From NCBI GenBank assembly GCA_944470555.2, contig OX104130.1:50315491-50379490 (forward strand): a stretch of 64,000 nucleotides of DNA, given 5' to 3'. Positions within the stretch are counted from its first letter, which is position 1; each line of letters begins with the position of its first letter. This DNA is from Heterobilharzia americana (lineage: Eukaryota; Platyhelminthes; Trematoda; Strigeidida; Schistosomatidae). Positions 43,201 to 55,832 of this stretch are shown here, piece after piece. The position numbers and the translations under genes are program-made. Under the pieces are notes generated by a model. That model ran no database searches, was not told where the DNA came from, and was given only the letters and a program-made list of their open reading frames with translations.

Positions 43201-46200
43201 TGCATGTATAACATATCTGGCATACGTTAACTAATACACCTCAGGACTTGTTCCACATCAACTGGATTTGACCCACCAAACCGTTGACCAGAACGAAATC
43301 GACTTATTTGTTTCTTTTGTTTTGTTGATCACTGATAAAAGACATCTAACTAGCATTCCATGTTTTAAATAACATCTTTCTCTCTCTGCCTCACTTCTTT
43401 TCCGAAGCTAACCAAGTCCATAAGCAACAATTCAGATGCTGAGTAGGATGGTTACTGTGTTCTGTAAAACAGGCTACCACAGCAAGATTGTCAGTAGTAA
43501 GAAAGATGATAAACATCTATACTAATCTCAAATCACTACTATGTTCGCATCAAATGTAAAATGCTTTTTCTGTCATGCAACAGCTTTTCTTCAAGTAAAG
43601 GTGGAAACTTCCCAACTGGCAGGTCCCATCGGTCTCGTTTGTAGTGATATCAAAGTGATAATACTTTTAGCCAGCTAATACTTACGGGCCTTAACATCTA
43701 CTACTTCCACGGATACAGATGGCCGTCTTGCAGGAAAAACATGGCTGTCAACTGCTTATCGGATTATCAAGTGGATATATCACAGGCTGCTGTTGTCAAA
43801 AAAGGTACGTTAGTGGTTCGCATAAAATTTATGCTGTCTTTCAGGAAGGATCTTCAATTTTAGCTTCACCTCATAAAAATCTATTCACACAGCTCCTTAA
43901 TAAGGATTTATGGCTTAGATATTGGAAGTCGGACCATGTCCCACCAGTCTAAAAGTGTGGTGTACAAACTAATCAACGACTCAGAGGCACGTCGATTTCT
44001 TTTCACGTGTTCTTAAGTATTTGAGTGGTTAACTCACGGTAGTTATCCAGTTACTTGGCCATTGCACGGCAGTACATTTTAAAGAAATAATATGTATATA
44101 CCACTCATCTGTTAATTTCAGTAAATAGATGCACTAGCATCACTGATGACCGAGGTAGAATAGGTATTATGAGCCTCAAACATTTTATGGCCTTCGTGTC
44201 ATTTATGACTATCTCATTGACAGAATATTGTTAGTAGGGATCCGTATATGCCGTGATCGCTTGTTTGTAATCGTATTTGTGTGATTGCCTATCTAAGGTC
44301 TAGGTGAGTTTTGCAATGTCTAACGTAATGAAAGACCACAGTGGGGTTTTCAGGTTTTCGGTGTTAGGGCTTCACATGTTTTCAGTGCACATTAAAGATT
44401 CGCCTCTTCATGTGTTGTCTAGATTTCTTCTCTTTGATCAAAATTTAAAGCCTGTGATCCTTCCTCCATCACTTTAAAAGAACAAGAACCTTACAGAAAG
44501 CATCCAAAGATGCTGATCTAAATCATTTTTGAACAAACGTTCAGGGCGTATGAGAAGTATAAAAAGCATTTGTTCCATGCCCCTTAGAATGTAGACGACT
44601 GAGACACCAAATTAAGACATACAGTGCTACAAACAGTTCATGTTATTTGATCAATTGTTTTTACTAGCTAGGTTCTAACACTGGCCTTAGGGAAAGCATT
44701 CATAAATTAGAACCTGAAAGTAGTAAAACAGATATCAGGTATCATTCCCACTTACTCAGAGTTTTTAATACCTAAAACCCCTTCCTTGTGAAGGTTGCTC
44801 AGGCCACCTCATCAAATTTTTTTCAAATACAGACTCGATTTTGAACTGAGATGTCAGCGAAAGCCTAAACACAAAATTGTAAGTAGCTTGCTTTCTTGTT
44901 TATTCACTGCTTTACACTTCGATTCTCAGACAATGACCAATAGTTTATCGTCTCTAGACACGGGAGATACTTAAGCGCAGACCTCCTCTATTCCTTCAGC
45001 AACAATTAGAAACCAATTATAATTTGTTTCTAGCATTTTATATTGAACCAATAAAAATTTTTACCATACCATAAAGTTTCGATACCTTTTGCTTATTCCT
45101 ACAAAGCAGCGTTGAACTTCTATCGTACCACGAATTGCAAAGATAAGTATATATCCTTTTTAATATCTAGCTTCTTGCAAGTATAAAAAATTCATGGCTT
45201 TTAAATCCTTCCTTCTATATCTTGGGCCTGCCTGTTTTTTGTCTGCTGTCTCTCTGTCGCGGAGTAAGGAAGTTCTTCATACTTTCCTACATTTAGGTTT
45301 TGAGGATCCCATTGTCTGTGGGTTATTTCGCTTCAAGAATTTGAAACTGGGTTAACGAAGAATCTACGGAGCTACTAAGAAAAAATAGTCCTAATGCAAT
45401 TTCTGTCTGTCTGGAGGCCTTTAGTGATCCTTGCATTTCAACTAACCCTCTGAATTGGTCACACAGGCAGTTACTAGTATGAATAGTGGAATTTATCGCG
45501 TAAAGTTGGATCACCTCCTATCACAGTGAACGAAATTAATTTTTGTATTCAGCCAGTAAACTTCAGCAAGCTATGAAGTAAATGGTTCTGAGCTTTCCCC
45601 CAAGCTTAGGGAAGTTTGCACTACACCACTGAATTCCACAATTCGCCCCACATTTCCCACAATTTCTCTAAAAAACTTTTCCATTTGTAACCCATTTCCG
45701 GGAAATTGACTAAGTCTATACTTCATCGGCCCAAATAGGATAGGTTCTCACCCAGTATTGTGCTATGAGCCGGGTATGAGACCAAACGCTAGGCAAACAT
45801 GACTTGATGCAAGGCTACCTTAGAAAATGTCAAATCACACAATGGACTAATTGTTAAAAGTTGGGACCAGACGTTTCAGTCAAAAGTTTCGCAAGGCAAA
45901 ACCAAAGAACATGAAGAAAAACTGCATCAAAACTTAGAGAAAAAAGTGAGACCAGATTCTCGGTTATGCAAAATTAGTGGTTTTATAGAATAGCATTAAA
46001 AATATGAACCAACAAAAAAAACCACCCAGAGAGCATTTTTGTCTGACAAAATGAGGCGATATTGTTCTACGCAGTGAAAATTTTTGCAGGGTGAGAAATC
46101 ACACTGAAAACTCGAGGCAAACATATGGCGACAATACGGCGTCAAATAAATGCATGGCATAGCTCAAAGCAATAATAGGAAAACTCGAAGTTTTTCTTCG

Positions 46201-48249
46201 CAGTTTGCTATGAGTTTTTGAAGCAACTTTTCACGTGGCTTCTCATATTTCTTTGTGAAAATGCTTACCGGTGTAATTTGACAGCTGGGAATTCTCACTG
46301 CTCTGAACTCAAAAAAAACTACTTTCCATATAAAACAACCAAAACCTTGGGCTAAAATTTCATCCGGATCCAATTAAACTAAGCCAAAGACAAAATCAAA
46401 TCAAAATACAAGCGTACGGTGATAAATTAAAGTGCTCACCAAATCCGTTGTTATAACGATTACAAAGTTAAAAACTAAAACAAAACCTTAGTAGTGTGAA
46501 GGGTTGAAACTCCAGACGATTTTGTTTTTTTTGCACTAAATAAAGTAATATATGAGTTAAATAAGTACGTTTTCGCAACATCAATACTTGAAGTGTCTTT
46601 GAAAAGCTTTAGATGAGCAGGGAATCTGTGTTTCAAACAACTAAAGGTTTGCAGCTCTTATAATATGCATAAGGATGAAATTTCGCAGCTAAACTTCTTT
46701 TCACACTGTTTATGTTCGACTGAAAATGATATGAACGCAGGACCTTGAAAGATATTTAGTCATGTGATACGTTTGTCCGAAGTTAACATGTTTTGTTGAT
46801 GGATTTGTGGCATATCTGTGTTCTTCTTTCATCTTCGTTTCCTAAATGAAAAATCAGACTGTTAGGCTTATATAGATGTAAAATCTTATATGAGGTATCA
46901 GCTAGGCAGTCACGTTCTATTGTACTTGAGAGATTTCGACGCACTGTTTTCTAAACGATACACAGCCTAACTTCCACAGCTAAAAAAAGCATCAGCAAAG
47001 TGTGTCGTACTACTGTTTCACCTGACTTCGATAAATAAGAGCGTCCAAGAGTGCGATCGATCATATTTATGTGATCTTTTCTGGGGCACCATCTGGTCCA
47101 GTTTTAGTTCTGACAACAGTGAGTGACGGACTTAAAATTAACGAAGCACCAGGAAGAAGACTGAGGATTGAAGCCATGGTGCCAAAAAACGCTTTCTTCC
47201 GGATGAGAATGTTACCCACGTTCTACACTATAGAGGGTGAAGCTGTACAGCCGAACTCCCGGTCCATCTTTAGTCCCATCACTTGTCTATCTGGTACACA
47301 TCTGCTCCCTTCTAAAGCTTCTGTTCTGTAATGCAGGTCACAAATTCATGCAGCCGCGACACGTGTGTGGGTAGTTTATTATCCATTCTAGCTATTTCCA
47401 CTTCATATGGAAGTTCTCTTCAAAGTATTGAAGCTGCTGAATGTTCAAGTATCTGCATAGCCACATCTGATGAACAAGCATTTAACCCGTCTTTCGTCCT
47501 GGGAACAAACTAAGCATGTAGCTTTTCAGCTGGTTATAAGTCTTGTGTGCTGACTCAACTTCACCTGACAGCAGCACATGACCTCGAGATTCAGTTTTTC
47601 GTGCAAGTAAGCAGAAATAGAATTAGGAGTGTGTAGATAAGGTTGATGTAATTCTCTGAGGGATTTATAAGTCTAAGTAGATTGAGCTTGACACTTTTGG
47701 ATATAACCATTGCTTAAGAAACGATATTTCAGTCCACCGAATCTTGAATGTGAGTCTAAAAGCCTGAGGTCGCGAATGCTATGAGAAACAGCAACAACAA
47801 ATATTTTCTTTGACATATCATCAAAATCCCTGCGACATTCGTTTGACTGTGTGGGGAGACTGGACACCATCAGAATCAAAGTGGATATACTAAATTAAAA
47901 CGAAGACGAAATACCTGCAAAAGCTGCAGCTTAAATCTTAAAGGGCATGCCGTTTGAGTCAAGTGGATATGCCACATTTGTAAGTTCCGGTGGTAAGTTC
48001 AAAGGCAACCGCAACAGGCCCATTCAGTTTATGTACTTTCCTCATGGCTCGTTACCATAGTAATTAAATCTGGCGGACGGCGATAGCCCGAATAACATGG
48101 ATGTGGATCCATTACGAGCAAGATAAAATATATTTCTTGTTGCGGATGATCCTGAGGGATAGATACCAGCTTTACACGCAGGGACAGCTAAGATTCCAGC
48201 AGGTTAACAGTACGAAGTGAGAGTTGTTGGAGTTAATTTTTTTAGACTG
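43201..48249. other. About 5 kb without recognisable genes
   Basis: Short open frames occur (e.g. 43719-43952, 46164-46373, 47071-47331) but none has a motif I can name or consistent splice borders. The 47.0-48.2 kb part may contain the gag and protease end of the decayed gypsy copy that follows, but I could not align it. Confidence 0.35.
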
Positions 48250-51200
48250 TATTCAGCTTAAACGCGTGCCTTACCGTGCGCATCTTAACGCACATGACGG
48301 TTAACGTTGCGCGTAACATCACAACCTTAGGCCAAATTATGGTGTCCGGAGCACGCTATTTAGCCTGTGATAGCTTCGGACGATGGAAAATGAAGCTGAT
48401 TGAGTGGCTGAACTCGACTTCAATAAACCGTTGATCAGAACTCAGACTCCACTACTGTTTCTGCAACCCGAAAAGGACTGCGGCAACTGGCACCCAGCCA
48501 GTGGCAGTCAAATCTTCAAGGTAAAAACAATGTCTCACAACCACCGGACGCCACACATCTATGGCTTGACGGATACTATATGCGAGATGAAGCCATTCTG
48601 AGCGCTCGTTCTAAAAGAAAAGTACAGTTGGATACACAAGGGAGCAGACGTCTCAAAAACAGCAGTCATTACATCTTCTACACTGCTCAGGTTTCTACGC
48701 ATGCCTTTTGGTCTTCGGAATGCAGCACAAACATTCCAACACTTCACTGGTTATAACTTCAGTGGTCTGAGTTTTGCACAAATATATCTCGAAGACTGTC
48801 TCATTGCAGGCCGGATAACGAAAATCACCGTAAACATTTGAACCTCGCATCCAGGTGAATGAAAGGCAGTCACACAGTGAACATTCGGAAAAATCGAATA
48901 AGAGTCGCACCGCCTGATTTCCTTGAGCATACTTTCGATTAAAGAAGCACCCTTCAGCGGACAGATAGGACGGTTCCCCTTTTGTGAGCTAAGCGGAACG
49001 GACAACTGTAAAGCAGCGCAGTATTTCTGAACATCTGGTTTATCCCCCACTGTGATGCTTGTACGAGACCACCGAATGATCTGCCCCTCGAGAATACAAA
49101 GCGTCTGGCTCTCAACACCGTTACCAAACTTTCCTTTGCTAACGTCAGGGAAGCAATAACAGGTGAAACTACGCCTGAGCGCCACGACCACGTTGGTCTT
49201 TTGAGTATTGCTGCTAACGTATACGACTTGGAAGTGCAAACATTTTCTGGCAGCAGGTTGATAACCGGTAGCAGCTACTGACACTTTTCTCTGGGTTGAT
49301 ACAGGAATAATAAACAGCATACAGCATGTCTGACGGGGAACCAATAACCATATAATGTTCCGAGTTCAAACTTTGAAGTTTAGCGGTAGTTATTAATTTC
49401 ATAATTTCCAAAAACCACCCGGTGCAAGATTATCTCCAGCTTCAGCATCAAGTAAGAACTTCCCGCATGAGTCACGACAATCGAATTACATTTCGCGGCT
49501 CACTTCGGATGTCCGCCCCACATCCGGACCAAATAATCCTGCGATTAGGATACTGTCTTCATTTTCTTTGATAAACAACGTCAAACTCACTGACCTTCTT
49601 GAGCCAGTTTGTCCTCGAAAAGAAGTTCCTACACTGCACCGTTAGTATTCATCTGCGACTCAGACCACAAGCGCCCCTAACGGGACTCAGCAAAGACGGA
49701 GTTTGAGACAGAGACAACAACTAGTCACCCACGCCCAGTAGTTCTCAAGAGATGTCGATGCAACGCCTTCAATACTTTTTGCAAACTATCTCATCCATGT
49801 ATAACAGCTAACGACAAGCTTGCTTCACAGCGCTGTAGCCAGTTTGGAATGAATTAAAACGTTGAAGAACGGGCTGGATCATGAGTAAACCATTGAAAGT
49901 CCAAAACCACACGAAAGTCCACTTTTTTCCGCACCAGATGCTGGTTTCTACCACTCCCATATGGATATTTTAAGACCCCTACTGAAATCTAACGGATACT
50001 TCTATCTAATCACTCGAGTGAATCGCTTTAGGAGATAGTCGGAACCAATGCTTCTAAATGATATTGCCGCCGAAAAATATGACCCTTGTTTCCGTCGTAA
50101 GATGTACTGTAAACTCCGAACGTATATCATACGTAACAACCGACTGAAGGTACCGATTCGCCTGGTGATTATCTCACGCTTCAAAAGTACTCTTCAGTTG
50201 GGTAAAATCAACCACTAATGACGACCGATAGCCTTCAAGTATGCATTGATCAGTAAGAACCTAGCCCGTGGAGGATGGCATAATTATCAATGTAAAATGT
50301 TTTATTTAGCATTCACGGCAGAAGTAAACCTCATCGAAGGCCAATCACGTTGTGGTACTCACTAACCAACAAGAATAATGTAAATGATAGGTAGGGTAAA
50401 CATCGTTTCATTTTAAATTGCTGGACCGTTTTGCATGAGAAATAAAGATCTAGGTTTTCAGTAGGTTTATCGCTTTCGAGACCATAGAACTATCTGTCTT
50501 ACCACTCATCTACATGAGACCGTAACATATCCTCTCATGGTCCCTCTTAAGATCTTAGGAAGTTTTTGAGATGACAGCACATATTTCCACAGTCGTTCTA
50601 GTCGGATAAATGAGGCACTTCTTGTAAACAATAACCTTTTTGGGGGTGACCTATCCATGACAGTCAACGTGATGCTAATAGGAATCTCTGTTTTTTGTAG
50701 TACTCGTTGCTACCCATCTTTCAATCACCATCTATTACAAACTCTTCTGATCTATCGGTTATAAAAAAATTTCTTTTCCTCTTATTTCTATCGCACATAA
50801 CGAGAATCTGTTGTTTATCACTATATGGATAAGCCTCTGTCCTCCTCGGTTATATTTATGCTTCCGAGCAAGGCAATCATTTATTCTAACCCTTTACCTA
50901 CTCCACCGATCTTCATACCTAATCTGCATATTGTTTTGAAGTCAGTATCTCTGCAGTACTGATATCCCTGCGCTGCAGAGACTTCACTAGCACCTATTAG
51001 AGTTTCTGATGACACTATGGGTGTTCCACATCACAACGTAGCATCAGAAGCATTAACGGTGAGACATTTAGATGAGATGCTTTTAAAAATGACCATGCTC
51101 CCAACGATTTCTTCTTGAAGCCGCTAGGAAGAAGAAAGATGAAGCCAGTTCCCATTTCGTTGCTTGGAATGCAGTCCACTGCAACACTTTCTCAATTTCT

Positions 51201-51830
51201 ACTTCTCACAGGCGGCCCAACTTTCAGCCGATGACCGGCAATGTGACCTTCTTCGTATTTCATCAAAAGCGTATCCAGTATCAACAACATGACATACTAG
51301 TGCAGGTCATCTTCAAGGTGCCTCGTCACTTGAGTTCGGCTCTGCCACTGGACACCATTATGCCACCCGGAAACACGTCTCAATAGGTCAAAGCAAGGCC
51401 TCCAATCTTACTGGTTGTCCGGAACGCGTTGAAGGCTGATTAGTCTTCTACGGAGCGACTCTGCAACTACCAGGTGAATCCCTCTTACCTTAAATTTTTA
51501 TGACCGTCGTTGGTAGAACTTCTCACAGGCGCAATGCGTCCTGTTAGGCTAACTACTGTTCGGCTTCACATCAATGATATCTTTATTCACTACCTCTTAC
51601 TAAAGGCGACACGGCGTTTCGTCCGCCATCGCACTCTTTATCCACCAGTAGAACCATCTTATCGCCGGCCATTCAAAGCCGTGAACTGGCCAAAAGTTTT
51701 GTATATAATTGAGCTAAACAGACTGCTTGAAAGCAGCTTGCTCCACAGGTTGCCCTACAGTAGGCAACATTTCCCATCACATCATCTTAGTAGTAAAGGG
51801 CCTGATCATCAAGGTTCTTGACGAAGTGTG
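48250..51830 (+). pseudogene. pol: Ancient decayed Boudicca-like gypsy pol
   Basis: Almost no open frame survives, but translated pieces align in order with the provirus at 1649-4499. They are LTHMTVNVARNITT (48290), LDFNKPLIRTQTPL and PHIYGLTDTICEM (48410-48590), [19 protein letters not shown] and LEDCLIAG (48690-48810), PPDFLEHTFD, SFANVREAI and LLSIAANVYDLEV (48910-49240). RNase H and linker pieces are ESRQSNYISRLTSDVRP (49470-49520). Integrase pieces are MDILRPLLKSNGYFYLITR (49960-50020), VVRNALKAD (51415) and a tail with AMRPVRLTTVRL and SYRRPFKAVNWPKVLYIIEL (51530-51720). About 850 bp near 50200-51050 do not align and may be an insertion. The RT motif YIDD has become YLED. Confidence 0.72.
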
Positions 51831-51959
51831 TAACAAAACAGAGGGGCAACAACCACCCCACATGGAGTTAAAAAATTGGGTTGAACCATCAAGTTTGTGT
51901 TGCGCTTGGAGATACACTCGATGGCTTACTGTGGGCAAAAACGTGCTCTAATAATCGTT

Positions 51960-52865
51960 TTTCGTCGTGGCGTCGTTTTTGGTAATTATGCGAAAGGTTT
52001 CTACCATTTGTTTTTGCGATATCATTTTGCCAACAGGTTGCCATGCGTATTCGAAAAAATGCTATAAGATGTCAAGTTTCTCCTTTTTTCACATGCGTTT
52101 CCTGTTTTTGTCTTCGCAGAATATTTCCATAGTGTTTCAGATACTCTTTTCTACTCCAAGTTTAAATAGCATTAAATTAGGCGTCGTGTTGCCCAGCGAA
52201 TTGTGATAGACTAGCTATTCGACTTGTCGTTCCATCTTTTTCAGCAACACCCTGGAACAATTCCATATAACGTGACATCACTCTTTGCCGTGAGTCCAAA
52301 TGGGGAGCTTTCTAAACTGAAACCATTAGGTTTTTACTTCTGTCTGATACCATATTGGGGTCCTCACGGGAAGACTTAGGGGTGAGCTTTGGCGGAAATT
52401 AGTTCGCTTCACTCAACAGCCTAGACTTCGGCAAGGTACGATAATGATCCTGATCTGGATTCCACCGAGATGAGGTGGCGACCAACGGAATTTGGCAGGA
52501 GCAAGCAACCACCTTGCAAAGAGCATCAAGAAGCGACCTTGACAATGGGCAGAAAGATGAGGTCCATTCTTCCTCGAAAGCAGCAAAAATATAGCCGATC
52601 TCCGCTACCTCGGATGGATCTATTATGGAAAGCGAACTAGAGGGAGTGTGATGGCAGTATAGTTGCATTCATGCATGAATATAGATGATACCAGCTCCTT
52701 CTTAGTGAACCAGCAACGCTGGCACAGATGGAATATCATCACATTTTTTTAAATTTGGTGCCCTTGGTGTTCCACTGCTATGGCTTAAAATATTTTCTCT
52801 GTCTTTGGAATCTTTCGCATACCTTGGTATCTGGAAAACATCATTCATCCCACCTAGATATTAAT
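51960..52865. other. Unassigned stretch
   Basis: Two open frames (51967-52206 plus, 52399-52668 minus) carry no motif. The part at 52440-52640 is GC-richer than its surroundings and could be transposon 3' sequence, but I cannot place it. Confidence 0.35.
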
Positions 52866-52869
52866 CTGG

Positions 52870-54580
52870 TTCAAAAACAATAGCCAGTAACTATAGACCA
52901 ATAAATATTACGCCTGTGGTTTCTAGAATTATGAAGAAAGTTATTAAGGAAAGCGTTCTCCAGCATATGATTGGTAGCAACATTATGACATTGAGTCAAC
53001 ATGGTTTCCTAAAATTAGGGTCCTGTATGGCTTGCCATCTTGACTTATTTAACTCCATATTTACTATGAGCGACCGACACCAATTAGTCCTTGTACTCTA
53101 TCTAGATACTTCAGAGGCATTTGACACAGTTGATCGCTTGCTGTTAGTAAGTTGATGTCTATAAGAATTGACTATCCACTGTTGGGATGGATTAAGTCTT
53201 TCCTCAGTAACCGCACTTAAGTAGTGAAGGTAGATTCACACACTTCAAAACCTAAATCAATCACCGATGTAGTTCTAGGCACTGTATTAGGTCCCCTTCT
53301 CTTTACTTTACATGTCAGTGACATCTGCAGCTTCTTTACACATGGCAAACCATTCTTTTTTGCTTATGACCTGAAAGTTGCATACATGTTCACCCGTGAT
53401 GATTTATCCCACTTCCAGGCACTAATACAAAGGCAGATTGGTATAATATCTGCATGGTCCGCTGCTTTGAAACTGCAGTTCAATATAAGTAAGTGTGGCT
53501 GGATATGCTTCGGCGCTCCATCGGTAGACATCCAACTATATCTTCATTCTACGAAACTACCTGTTCTTAAAAGTGTATGTGACCTTGGACTAAGATATTC
53601 AAGGGACCTCACATTTTCTGAACAGGTGGCATCACAGACTCGTATATCTAGGATCCTAATGGGTCTCATAGTTCATAACTTTCAGCACAAAGAAGTCAAG
53701 TTACTGCTGTATAAACTTGCGTACGCCCACTGTTAGTATATTGTTCATTTGTATTAAGTGGTATAAAAGACAAACAAAAAATGGGAGGTGAACAAAGGTA
53801 TTTCACAGTTCAGGATTTATCCTGGTGCAAACTTGACACACGCAAAGACCAATCACTAATTATTCGGACTTGCTATTTACCCACGAGTACGAGTCCAAGG
53901 AAGAACATGATAGCGCAGTCGGATGGAATAGCATATTTGGATAGCTGTGCCAAGATACCGATGAGTTCCAACTAACTGGCTAGAGACTCGAATACGAGCG
54001 GTGAAGTGTAACACGATAGCGTGCCAGGTGGCGACGATGCTTGACCGGGTGCCTTCGGCTTAGCGAGTCCAGTTAAACCATCAAGGTCAGCATCGATGTT
54101 GAGTGTCGTCGAACTCTAGGCTATTGATTTTGGGGAAGTGTGTGACGCTACAACAGACAGATTACTAAGACACGGTCGCAAACAGTACTGCAGCCGCAGA
54201 CGCAGAACCCCTGGTGTAGAACCTTTTTGGATGAGACGACTCAAAGTTAACCTGACACTCCTTTTATGTGTTACATAAAATCACTTTTACAGCTAGTGGT
54301 GAGTTTCAGTTCAAATACAACAGTCGGTACGATCCACGCAACCGCGCCCACAGCGTCACAACGAGACCGTTCACATCCTGCTTGCGCATACTCTTCGTCA
54401 CCGTCAAATTCTCGCAGATGTGGAACAGGCTTCCTGCTAAAGTGAAGGCCTCCAAATCAACCTCTGGATTTGGTTGGTTACTAGTTAACTTCTTATTATC
54501 TGGCAACGTTCCCGGCTTACCGAATACACCAACAGTATCATTTATGACGTTTTGTATACTTGGCCTTCTCAATGTATAAT
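52870..54580 (+). pseudogene. CR1-like (SR1-like) RT relic, interrupted by a solo LTR
   Basis: SSNYRPINITPVVSRIMKKV is followed by LSQHGFLKLGSCMACHLDLF, LVLYLDTSEAFDTVDRLLL (compare YLDFSKAFDxV), VLGTVLGPLLFTLHVSD, the catalytic block FFAYDLKVAYM (YADD lost), FNISKCGWICFG and DLGLRYSRDLTFSEQV. After the LTR at 53826-54152 the element resumes with EPFWMRRLKVNLTLLL, YNSRYDPRNRA and SQMWNRLPAKVKASKSTSGF, the usual WNxLPxxVxxAxSxxxFK tail. The order and the break show that the LTR landed inside this element. It is dead by substitution and frameshift. Confidence 0.75.
53826..54152 (-). repeat. Solo LTR of the Boudicca-like family
   Basis: It is 327 bp long, TGTAGCG to TTTGCA on the minus strand, the same length and ends as the 3' LTR at 807-1133. 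No internal sequence follows on either side; CR1-like RT flanks it on both sides. A solo LTR normally arises by recombination between two LTRs of a provirus. I see no clear target duplication (CCTGG on the left, ACAGA on the right). Confidence 0.8.
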
Positions 54581-54599
54581 GAGGCATCCACCACACCTA

Positions 54600-55794
54600 C
54601 AGCGACCTGTCATGCTAAGCGTTGGGAAACGACCAAAAGTTATAACCTCAAACTAACGGTACATTCTGCCCTACTCGATATGGTTTTCTTAAGTACTCGA
54701 AAGTAAAAGTACATACAACAAACGTTATAGCAAGGAAAGTTAGGCAGGGCGAAACACGAACATAGAAAACACTTTAATTGTTTGAATTTTTGTTTCTTTC
54801 TTTGCCTGCCGCCTTGTCTGTTTTTTTTTCTCGTTGCAGAAGAGCAGTTCAGTTCCAAATGTTGGCTTAGTCGTCATCGAGAGGTCATTATTTAAGGAAC
54901 AAACCTTGGCTAAGTCTGCCTTTCATGAGGGCGGCGGGGTGGGGGGTAATTAGCTTCACGGCCTTCACAACACCTAACTACAACAAATAGATATAAAAAA
55001 TGTTCACTGGACTAAAACCTCATCATCACCCAAACCTAGGATTTAGTCATTATAAAAGTGACCAAGAAAGTCCAACACTTACTGACCACAAGGCTGCCAT
55101 GACCAATGTAAACGACGGGCAAGGTGTCCCATAAGTCCACTTGGCCCATTCAAACAAGTCTATTGCTTTTGGATCCCTGAGTTAGAAAAGTGAAGATATT
55201 TGGCTCTCAGTCGTAATGTTCATCAAGACTACGAATCTCTGATGTGGAATGGTATAAACATGCGTGAATTAAACAGTTCTAGAATCATCAATGAAGTACA
55301 ATAAGTAAACAATTTTTGAGTACATTCCCTCGCAAACTTTTCGTCATTATCCCAAACAAAAAGTGCATACTGTTACAACGGAAGTATTAGCTTCAAGCTT
55401 CATTTTTCTCCAGGTAATACATGTGGTGTCAAGATACAGACCTGGTTTTTTGTCATTGCAAAGACAATACTTCCACTTGTTCAACTTGTAAATTTTCCGC
55501 ATACTTATTCTGCTGAACATCCAGCACTTATGTTTTCTAGTGACGAAGGGTGGGGATTGGGATTACTTCCATGAAGAAATGTACTCTATATAGAAAATTA
55601 TTCATACCTGTAAAAATGGTGCATGCCTGTATATTCGAGAATTCTATATCAAAGATTAAATCAACACTGCTTTACTGAGCCCACGGATAAGGGCACGACA
55701 TCTTAACTTAAGTGTTGGAGATGTAAAAGCTCAGCTGATCCTCCTGGCATTCATTGGAAGGCGACATTCGTCTACCTCTATCAAGCGTTTATTT

Positions 55795-55832
<38 letters not shown>

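Noticed and set aside
44140..44175. CTGATGACCGAGG on the plus strand, hammerhead-like core
   Set aside because: No GAAA at stem II distance and no pairing stems.
45730..45775. CCCAAATAGGATAGG, a possible hammerhead trace
   Set aside because: The CUGAUGA and GAAA cores are both missing; only the stem II-like string remains.
46164..46373. Minus-strand frame with KKYEKPREK, faintly like mitochondrial ribosomal protein S21
   Set aside because: The similarity is limited to a few residues and the rest does not fit the family.
52399..52668. 89-codon minus-strand frame
   Set aside because: No recognisable domain; lies between transposon relics and probably is the antisense of transposon sequence.
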